From an uncultured Campylobacter sp. (GTDB taxonomy: Bacteria; Campylobacterota; Campylobacteria; Campylobacterales; Campylobacteraceae): a DNA stretch of 5,431 bases. The stretch covers positions 1-5,431 of the forward strand of contig NZ_CALHHT010000186.1 in NCBI RefSeq assembly GCF_938031315.1, written 5' to 3'. Position numbers and translations under genes: made by a program. The notes under the pieces were generated by a model. That model was not told where the DNA came from. It saw only the letters and a list, made by a program, of their open reading frames with translations, and searched no databases. This document shows positions 1 to 5,431 of the stretch, piece by piece (the stretch's first letter is position 1; each line of letters starts with the position of its first letter).

Positions 1-596
1 CCTAACAACAGCACTATACCCACAGCATAATACACAAAAGCAGGGGTGATAATTTTATCGCCTGTGGCATAGCTGTGCATACCTGTAAGGTAGAAATTCA
101 CACCAAAATAAGTCATTAGGATACTGCTAAAGGCAACAATGCTCATAAAGTTGAACGCCCATCGTCCACGCCAATGGGGTATCAAGCGCAGGTGTATCAC
201 CAAGGCGTAAATCATAATGCTAATCAATGCCCAAGTTTCCTTGGGATCCCATCCCCAATAACGTCCCCAGCTTTCGTTTGCCCACATACCACCCAAAAAG
301 TTGCCTATGGTGAGCATTACGAGCCCCACTGTAAGAGCTAATTCGTTTACGATAGTGAGTTCTTGTTGTATAAGATTGATTTTATAAGCATTCTTTTGAG
401 TAGTAACTATCATCAGTAGGAGGTTGATTACACCTAAGAGCATTCCTAAGGCAAAAGGTCCATAACTACCTACAATCACGGCAACGTGTAGCATCAGCCA
501 ATAGCTATTGAGCACGGGTTGGAGAGTTCCAATAGCAGGATCCATCCAATTCCAGTGAGCGATCATCAGTATCATAGCGGTTACAAAAGCGGTGGA
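1..596 (-). pseudogene. ccsA: CcsA/CcsBA-type cytochrome c haem lyase, internal fragment broken at its N-terminal side
   Basis: Membrane protein of System II cytochrome c maturation, which passes haem across the membrane and attaches it to apocytochrome c. The minus strand is open for 198 codons and runs off the left edge. Visible in order: SYWLMLHV (fragment residues 31-38), whose His37 fits the first periplasmic haem-ligand histidine; the WWD motif WANESWGRYWGWDPKETW (105-122); His135 in a following membrane helix; and His174 in GMHSYA, fitting the second periplasmic ligand. The spacing of these three histidines agrees with fused CcsBA proteins as I remember them. Several hydrophobic helices separate them. 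Towards the N terminus the frame hits a TAA (597-599) directly before the first readable codon; no start or Shine-Dalgarno exists there, and hundreds of residues expected upstream are absent. Alanine codons are almost all GCT/GCC/GCA, unlike the GCG-rich genes at the right. The family call is firm; the origin (Bacteroidota-like) is inferred. It may be an intact gene in its source genome, cut by a chimeric join. Confidence 0.85.
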
Positions 597-599
597 TTA

Positions 600-614
600 G
601 AGATACCTGATCTC
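600..614. repeat. Short inverted repeat beside the ccsA break
   Basis: GAGAT - ACCTG - ATCTC is a perfect 5-bp inverted repeat with a 5-base spacer, starting within five bases of where the ccsA reading frame ends. A second small one, TGCAC/GTGCA with a 7-base loop, lies at 672-688. Each could be chance. Their position next to the break is the only reason to list them. Confidence 0.3.
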
Positions 615-944
615 GATTCTACGCATGTCAAACACAGACTGAGCGTCGAAATATGCGTGTCTGGGGGCGCTTGCACAAACTTCGTGCATTATTTCTTGCC
701 ATACAGACATGTAGAGGGCACAGCGGCTCTGCGTGGCATTTTTTAGCCGCGAAAGATTCGGCGTAAATTTTAAAACATAAAATTTGCGGCGGTATGGGCT
801 AATTTGGCGGAATAAACGAGTAGATTATCAATGCCCGCAACGTAGTGATATGGTTTATTTATGTGGTGGGATTTTGCCGCTCGCCGTATTTTTATAAAAT
901 GGAATTTTGCAATTTCGCGGCGCATAAAATTTATAGCACGGCGC

Positions 945-1000
945 GAAATTCTGCTATGTAAAATTTGAAGCGACGTAATTATGAAATTCCGCGCTATGTA
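945..1000. repeat. Imperfect direct repeat GAAATTC...GCTATGTA
   Basis: GAAATTCTGCTATGTA at 945-960 recurs as GAAATTCCGCGCTATGTA at 983-1000, with the starts 38 bases apart and a 2-base insertion in the second copy. It lies just past the stop codon of the 237-residue protein gene. It may be a local duplication or simply the limited vocabulary of this AT-rich DNA. No function can be assigned. Confidence 0.35.
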
Positions 1001-1019
1001 TTTATGCGGCGGGGTAGCG

Positions 1020-1733
1020 CTATTTCTTACGACGCTTGCGCCACGATGAGAGTTTTTGCATACAAGTAGAGCAAACCAGATACGAACACACGAATGCGAG
1101 CACTAAACAAGAAAAGAAATAATCCCCAAAGCCCAAAATATCGCAAATATAAAGCAATACCGCAAGCGCGATGATAAAAACGGCAATAAAAAGCATAAGG
1201 AATATAGCAAAGTAGGTGCACGTCAAAAATATCCGTGTCAAACGAGGTGCGCGCCTTTCAATAGCGCGGACGATCGCATAAACGTATGCCAGAATTATCA
1301 TCGCAACAAACGCAAGCCCCGCGCAAGTGTAGAAAAAATCGCCTAGGTTTGGGAATGCGTCTTTTGCGAACGCAAAATAGATCGCGTAAAATACCGTCGT
1401 GACGAAAAAGATCAGGCCGAACGTAATCAAAATGTCCCAAGCTAAAGATAGCGTGCGTTTTACGGCATCCAGCGCGCTCAACGCAAAATCGCGGGCATAT
1501 TCCAAAGGCGTTCTGCGGCGCTCGACTTCCAAGGCGACGAGGCTGCCTAGATATCCTTGGTTGCAGTATTTTACGCGCACCAAATCGCCCTGCTTAAACG
1601 AGAACGACCTGCAACGCATACGAAAGCGAACGCCGTCGATCTCAAAAAGCACGAGCGTCTCGATCTCCTGCCTAAGGACGCGGACGTGCAAGTTTTCTAT
1701 CCTGCCTTCGATATAGGGCTGCTTATTTCGCAT
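1020..1733 (-). CDS. Hypothetical membrane protein, N-terminal beta-rich domain plus about four transmembrane helices
   Basis: I do not recognise this 237-residue protein. Residues 1-72 are soluble and rich in alternating hydrophobic residues (GRIENLHVRVL, LVLFEIDGVRFRMR, GDLVRVKYC, YLGSLVALEVERR), a pattern that suggests a small beta-barrel such as an OB-like fold; that fold is inferred, not shown. A short charged linker follows. Hydrophobic segments lie at about 98-122, 132-155, 168-196 and 204-221, and the protein ends in a basic tail (WRKRRKK), suggesting a cytoplasmic C terminus. With four helices the N-terminal domain would also be cytoplasmic. There is no signal peptide. The ATG at 1731-1733 is preceded by GGAGG only three bases away, a strong but close ribosome binding site. 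The gene stands alone, with about 700 bases of noncoding DNA upstream and 400 downstream. The order resembles NfeD-type proteins reversed (barrel first, helices after), but I cannot claim relationship. That it is a real gene is well supported by length, ribosome site and coherent membrane topology. Confidence 0.75.
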   Translation of the reverse strand: MRNKQPYIEGRIENLHVRVLRQEIETLVLFEIDGVRFRMRCRSFSFKQGDLVRVKYCNQGYLGSLVALEVERRRTPLEYARDFALSALDAVKRTLSLAWDILITFGLIFFVTTVFYAIYFAFAKDAFPNLGDFFYTCAGLAFVAMIILAYVYAIVRAIERRAPRLTRIFLTCTYFAIFLMLFIAVFIIALAVLLYICDILGFGDYFFSCLVLAFVCSYLVCSTCMQKLSSWRKRRKK

Positions 1734-2456
1734 AATCCTCCAAAATTAAGTTAAATTTAGCGCCGCTTGCTAGGCGCTGTTTGCTCGGCACTAGAAAAAC
1801 CCGCTCATCTTTCCCGCAAGGCTCTGCAGCGCGACGGAATTCTACGCGACAAAATTCCGCGACTCCTAATTTCGTGCGGCAAGATGGACTAATCGCGAGC
1901 TTGATTTTGAAATTTTCGCTAAATTACGCCGCGCCTATCGGCGGCAAATTTAATACGGTTAGCTTTACGAGAGCAGTTCGCACCGCATACTAAACAAACA
2001 TGTTTAAATTTAAGATCATAAAATTTAAAAATCGCCGGATATCAAATTACAAGCCGAAAATTTAAATATAGAACTCAAATGCTATCGCGCGCAGATACAG
2101 CTTTGAGATCTTAGTAAAATTTTGCCCTTTAAATTTACGCGCAGTTTTTGCCGTGTATAAATTTTGGCGCATTATTTCATAAGTATTTTTTAGACGTATT
2201 TTGCTAGGCGAATTTAAGCGCAAATCTGCGCGAGACGACTTTGTTCGCGTGAAATTTTAACGCAAACCAAGCCGACTAAATTTCGCCATGAAATTTAACG
2301 ATGTTTTAGCGCACAAGTTTCGTTTTGTTCTAGCGATACAAATTTCAGCCGAAAGCCGCTGCTCCAAAAATTAAAATTTATTAAATTCGCGTTTGAGCTA
2401 AAATTTACAAAATTTAAAGCTAGCGCAGTCCGAATTTCAACGCACCTAAAACGAAT
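1734..2456. other. AAATTT-rich stretch without a recognisable gene
   Basis: About 720 bases between ychF and the 237-residue protein gene with no credible coding frame; a 70-codon plus-strand frame at 1781-1993 has no ribosome binding site and no protein-like character. The hexamer AAATTT occurs roughly 15 times, spread across the stretch. Other small structures are the 10-bp palindrome AAACATGTTT (1996-2005) and a GGAATT/AATTCC pair (1836-1841, 1853-1858) amid three GCGAC words. No clear promoter for the 237-residue protein gene could be fixed, although one is expected here. No good terminator for ychF was found. Confidence 0.6.
1759..1778. repeat. Perfect 6-bp hairpin upstream of the 237-residue protein gene
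   Basis: AGCGCC (1759-1764) and GGCGCT (1773-1778) pair perfectly around an 8-base loop. On the minus strand the stem is followed by an AT-rich tract and then, after about 17 bases, by the GGAGG of the downstream gene. It could be a leader structure in that gene's transcript or a weak terminator for transcripts arriving from ychF. The following T-run is interrupted, so I do not call it a terminator. Confidence 0.4.
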
Positions 2457-3550
2457 TTAAACGTTAAATCTAAAGTGCATCACATCGCCGTCTTGCACGA
2501 CGTAGTCCTTGCCCTCAAGGCGCATTTTGCCCGCTTCTTTCGCCCTGCTCTCGCCGCCGCACGCGATAAAATCATCAAATCCGATCACCTCGGCTCTGAT
2601 GAACCCGCGCTCAAAGTCGTTGTGGATCACGCTCGCAGCCTTCGGAGCCTTCCAGCCCTTCGTGATCGTCCACGCGCGCACCTCCATCTCGCCTGCGGTA
2701 AAGTAGCTGATGAGGCTGAGTTTCGCAAAGGAGCGCTTGATGATGAGCTCCAGCCCGCTTTGCTGCGCGCCTAGGCTTTGCAGCATCTCGTGCGTCTCCT
2801 CGTCGCTTAGCCCTATGAGCTCCTCTTCGATCTTGGCGCAGAGCTTGATCACCTCGGCGCCGCGGGCGTTTGCGTATTCTCTTACGCGCGCGACATATTC
2901 GTTATCCTGCGCGATGCCGTCTTCGTCCACATTGGCGCCGTAGATTACATCCTTGGCGCTAAGCAGGCGCAGCTCGCGATTTAAAGCGATGTAGCTTTCG
3001 TCCTCTTTGAGCGCGAAATTTGAAGCGGGCTTGCCGTCGTTTAGATGCGCTAAAAGCTCGTTTGCCACGGCTAGCGCCTCTTTAGCGCCCTTTTGATTTG
3101 CTTTGGCCTCCTTGCCGAGGCGCTCGATCTTGCGACCAAGCTGCTCTATGTCCGCTAAAATCAGCTCGGTTTCGATGATCTCGATGTCGCGGATAGGATC
3201 GACGCAGCCTTCGACGTGGGTTATGTCGCCGCTTTCGAAGCAGCGCACAATATGAAGGATGATCTCGCACTCGCGGATATTTGAAAGAAATTTATTCCCC
3301 AGCCCCTCGCCTTTGCTTGCTCCGCGCACGAGGCCCGCGATATCGACGAACTCGATGGTCGAATGCACGATGCGACGATTTGCGCAAGTTTGCTGAGCCT
3401 GGCATCGGGCACGGGCACGACCGCTTTGTTGGGCTCGATCGTGCAGAATGGATAGTTCTGCGCCTGTGCGTTTTGCGCGCCGCTAAGAGCGTTAAATGTG
3501 GTGGATTTACCGACGTTCGGAAGCCCTACGATCCCTACTGAAAGCCCCAT
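2457..3550 (-). pseudogene. ychF: YchF/OLA1-type ATPase, frameshifted
   Basis: YchF is a universally conserved Obg-related P-loop ATPase that binds ribosomes and takes part in stress and translation control. The first part, from the ATG at 3548-3550, reads correctly for 59 residues: P-loop GLPNVGKST (9-17), then the Switch I region NYPFCTIEPN (32-41). After ...LAQIV the frame fails and the old frame ends at 3221. The rest is in another frame from about 3371 down: DIAG (G3), NVDE (the NxxE form of G4 that marks ATP over GTP preference), and the C-terminal TGS domain ending in the typical FRFNV. Against the family pattern (IV-NPxR-IVHSTIEF) three residues and one base are missing, about 10 bases. 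Restored, the protein would be about 367 residues, normal for YchF. The start lies directly after the pepA stop, with GAAGGA inside the pepA end as ribosome binding site. Either a genuine inactivating deletion or an assembly error; a GTG at 3366-3368 would yield only a domain lacking its P-loop. Confidence 0.92.
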
Positions 3551-5011
3551 CTACGCGTCCTTCAACTCTTTGGCTAGAGCCTGCAAGAAATATAAGTTTG
3601 CTCTCACGCCCGCGCCCGTCGCGCCCGCGGCGTAATAGCCCCACGCCTTTTCCAGATACGCAGGGCCCGCGATATCAAGGTGCAGCCACTTGTCTTTATA
3701 CTCGTCTTTAATAAATTTATCCAAAAACAGCCCCGCGGTTATCGCGCCGCCATACCTGCTGGAAGCGCAGTTGGAGACGTCCGCGATACTGCTTTTGATT
3801 AGCTCGCGCAGGTAATCGTTAAATTCCAAAATGCTAAATAGCTCGCCGCTACAATCGCTAAGATCTTTAAATTTACGCTTTAGCTCCTCGCTGTTTCCCA
3901 TGATGCCGCTCGTGTATTCGCCGAGCCCCACGACGCAAGCGCCGGTAAGCGTCGCCATATCGATTAGCAGACCTGGCTCAAGATCCTGCGCGTAGCTTAA
4001 GCAGTCGGCTAGCACGAGCCTGCCCTCTGCGTCGGTGTTTCGCACCTCGATGCTCACGCCGCTGCGGCTAAGTAACACGTCGTCGGGTTTATATGAATCG
4101 CCGCCGATCATATTTTCGGTAGCGCCGATGACCGCATGTATCTCAAACGGCAGCTCGAGCTCGGCAGCGCCCTTGATGATGCCCATCGCAGCTAGCGCGC
4201 CGCTTTTGTCGCTTTTCATCGTAAGCATATAATCGCTCGGCTTCAGACTTAGCCCACCGCTGTCGTAAGTAAGCCCTTTGCCCACGAAAACGACGCGCTT
4301 TAGGCAGCGCTGCGGTTTATAGATCAGATGGATGAGGCGCGGTGGATGAGCGCTGGAGCGATTGACCGCCAAGAACGCATTCATATTCTGCTCGCGCAAA
4401 AAGTCCTCATCGTAAATTTTAACGCTCACGTCGTCGTAGTTCGAGGCTAAAATTTCAGCCTCGCTCGCCATCTTTTCGGGCGTGTAAATTTCGGGGATCT
4501 CATTGACGCCGTCGCGCGCAAAATTTGCGGCGTTTGCCATCACGGTGCCCTGCTGCACGCCGTAGTTCATCTTTTGCACGTCGGGGCTACTGCCGCCGTA
4601 CTCCTGCGTCGAGATTAAAATTTCATTCAAGCTGGAGCTTTTCTTGTCGCTTTTGTATTTGTTAAACTCATAGCCGCCCAAAAGCACGCCCTCGACCATC
4701 GCCATCGTACTTCTGCGGTCGCAGCCGCATTTGTAAAAGGCGATTTTGAAATTTTTGATCGCGTAGCCCTTAAGCGCGTTGTATGCGCTCGCAAGCGCCG
4801 CTCGCAGCTTATCGAAGCTAAGCTCCTTGATTCCCACATACAGCCGCCCGCTCTCGGCAAGGAGCAAATTGCCCTCGCCTTTGTAATTAAAAAGCGTAAG
4901 CTTATCCGCGTCTTTGATAAATTCGTGGTTTAAATTTTTATCCACGACCAAAATCACCTCAAAATCGGCTGAGATTTCATCTATCTTTTTATCAACTATT
5001 TCTATTTTCAT
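3551..5011 (-). CDS. pepA: Leucyl aminopeptidase (cytosol aminopeptidase, peptidase family M17)
   Basis: Cytoplasmic two-metal exopeptidase that removes N-terminal residues, preferably leucine, from peptides and so recycles amino acids. The 486 residues match the usual length. The N-terminal domain (about 1-150) is divergent, as is normal. The C-terminal catalytic domain is intact: VGKGLTYDSGG gives metal ligands Lys245 and Asp250, Lys257 is the catalytic lysine, Asp268 lies in MKSDKSGA, and the family signature NTDAEGRL supplies Asp327, Glu329 and the bicarbonate-binding Arg331. The spacing between these residues matches E. coli PepA (K270, D275, K282, D293, D352, E354, R356). The family normally forms hexamers. 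The ATG at 5009-5011 has AAGGA a few bases upstream, within the end of the DedA gene, which it overlaps by 20 bases. Its TAG directly abuts the ychF start. This is the middle gene of an apparent coupled operon. Whether it also has the DNA-binding role of E. coli PepA cannot be told from the sequence. Confidence 0.96.
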   Translation of the reverse strand: MKIEIVDKKIDEISADFEVILVVDKNLNHEFIKDADKLTLFNYKGEGNLLLAESGRLYVGIKELSFDKLRAALASAYNALKGYAIKNFKIAFYKCGCDRRSTMAMVEGVLLGGYEFNKYKSDKKSSSLNEILISTQEYGGSSPDVQKMNYGVQQGTVMANAANFARDGVNEIPEIYTPEKMASEAEILASNYDDVSVKIYDEDFLREQNMNAFLAVNRSSAHPPRLIHLIYKPQRCLKRVVFVGKGLTYDSGGLSLKPSDYMLTMKSDKSGALAAMGIIKGAAELELPFEIHAVIGATENMIGGDSYKPDDVLLSRSGVSIEVRNTDAEGRLVLADCLSYAQDLEPGLLIDMATLTGACVVGLGEYTSGIMGNSEELKRKFKDLSDCSGELFSILEFNDYLRELIKSSIADVSNCASSRYGGAITAGLFLDKFIKDEYKDKWLHLDIAGPAYLEKAWGYYAAGATGAGVRANLYFLQALAKELKDA

Positions 5012-5431
5012 CTCTTTCCTTTCGTAAATTCATAAAATGAGTTTCCATCTTTTTAAACGCAAAATACAGCAGATACAAAAATCCTGCGATCAGCGGGATA
5101 GCGAAATACCAATGCTTCTCCGCAAGTCTGATGCCCTGCCAGATCTCCTCGCCGAAATACCACGCCAAAACCATCGTCGCCGCAGCCCAGCACCAGGCAC
5201 TAACAAGATTTATGATCGCAAATTTTTTCGAGCTGTAGCGCGTGATGCCGATACTCATCGGGATGATCATCCTAAAGCCGTACATATAGCGCTGTAGGAA
5301 GATTATCGGCCAGCCGTAACGCTGCAAAAGCAGGTGCGCGATCGCAAATTTACGGCGCTGCTTGCTTAGCTTTTCGCTAATGTATTTTTTGTTGTAACGC
5401 CCGATAAAGAAATAAAACTGATCACCGCAAA
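4992..5431 (-). CDS. DedA-family (VTT/SNARE-associated domain) membrane protein, 5' end outside the window
   Basis: Inner-membrane protein of the DedA family, whose characterised members act in lipid carrier or phospholipid translocation and support membrane homeostasis. The last 145 residues are visible; the frame stays open to the right edge. Seen in order: GDQFYFFIGR (fragment residues 2-11), typical of the family's first conserved stretch; a basic linker; the conserved region FLQRYMYGFRMIIPMSIG (44-61) with Arg47, Gly51, Arg53 and Pro57; then hydrophobic helices at about 70-93 and 107-126; and a charged tail ending at the TGA at 4992-4994. A frame beginning with TTG at 5327 is internal and is not the true start, because the protein reads on upstream with conserved family sequence. 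The gene overlaps pepA by 20 bases. In Campylobacter jejuni and Helicobacter pylori a DedA gene likewise precedes pepA and ychF, with apt further upstream, so apt may lie just beyond the right edge. Confidence 0.9.
   Translation of the reverse strand, partial: CGDQFYFFIGRYNKKYISEKLSKQRRKFAIAHLLLQRYGWPIIFLQRYMYGFRMIIPMSIGITRYSSKKFAIINLVSAWCWAAATMVLAWYFGEEIWQGIRLAEKHWYFAIPLIAGFLYLLYFAFKKMETHFMNLRKERDENRNS
5014..5024 (-). promoter_or_regulatory. Ribosome binding site of pepA
   Basis: On the minus strand AAAGGAAAGAG precedes the pepA ATG, with AGGA about five bases from the start. It sits inside the last codons of the overlapping DedA gene and supports the chosen start and translational coupling. 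Confidence 0.6.

Larger units (their letters stand above)
600..1019. other. Stretch without a recognisable gene between the ccsA fragment and the 237-residue protein gene
   Basis: I find no credible coding region on either strand. The only plus-strand frame of any length (519-746) starts inside the antisense of the ccsA fragment and crosses the break, so it is not a gene. From 600 to about 750 the DNA is of mixed composition with small inverted repeats, including GCGGCT (723-728) against AGCCGC (745-750) with a 16-base loop. From about 750 to 1019 it alternates between AT-rich tracts and GCGGC blocks with four AAATTT hexamers, resembling the noncoding DNA at 1734-2456. No tRNA, rRNA or CRISPR pattern was seen. 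Confidence 0.6.

Noticed and set aside
519..746. Plus-strand open frame of 75 codons across the ccsA break
   Set aside because: It begins antisense to the ccsA fragment and crosses the join, with no ribosome site and no protein-like pattern.
945..1000. CRISPR or tandem-repeat array
   Set aside because: Only two imperfect copies of 16-18 bases with a 22-base gap; no third unit and no cas gene.
1399..1754. Plus-strand frames opposite the 237-residue protein gene
   Set aside because: They are antisense shadows of a gene with a good ribosome site and coherent membrane topology.
1781..1993. Plus-strand 70-codon frame in the noncoding stretch
   Set aside because: No Shine-Dalgarno and a composition like the surrounding noncoding DNA.
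2345..2362. Possible terminator (CAGC...GCTG) downstream of ychF
   Set aside because: The stem is only about four base pairs with no clean T-run next to it on the minus strand.
2457..3368. A separate 303-residue gene starting at GTG 3366-3368
   Set aside because: It is the C-terminal part of YchF, lacking the P-loop supplied by the upstream frame, so it is treated as half of one broken gene.
4992..5327. TTG at 5327 as the start of a short DedA-like gene
   Set aside because: The frame remains open to the window edge and the upstream residues (GDQFYFFIGR) are typical family sequence, so this codon is internal.

Overview
The window is mostly an epsilonproteobacterial chromosome, most like an oral Campylobacter of medium GC content such as the C. 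gracilis/rectus/showae group. Three things point there: the tandem order dedA - pepA - ychF (an arrangement known from Campylobacter and Helicobacter), the protein sequences, and the very many AAATTT hexamers between genes. The species is inferred from general knowledge; no database was searched.

Layout. Every recognisable gene lies on the minus strand, so transcription runs from the right edge to the left. Positions 5431-4992 hold the 3' part of a DedA-family membrane protein gene. It overlaps by 20 bases a complete leucyl aminopeptidase gene, pepA (5011-3551), whose stop codon directly abuts the start of ychF (3550-2457). The three look like one translationally coupled operon. ychF is broken: the reading frame shifts just after the Switch I region, where about 10 bases appear to be missing. 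About 720 bases without a gene follow (2456-1734), then one unrecognised gene for a 237-residue protein with an N-terminal beta-rich domain and about four membrane helices (1733-1020). A further 420 bases without a gene (1019-600) come next.

Positions 1-596 are different in character. They carry, open at both ends, an internal piece of a CcsA/CcsBA-type cytochrome c haem-lyase, with the tryptophan-rich WWD motif and three of its haem-ligand histidines. The frame ends abruptly at an in-frame stop at 597-599 with no start, no ribosome binding site and no N-terminal half. Its base and codon use differ from the genes on the right and look more like an oral Bacteroidota (Capnocytophaga-like). The simplest reading is a chimeric join in the assembly; a transferred or rearranged gene fragment is the alternative.

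I found no convincing undescribed multi-gene system. The points most worth checking are the join near 590-600, the ychF lesion, and the 237-residue protein standing alone in sparse, AAATTT-rich DNA.
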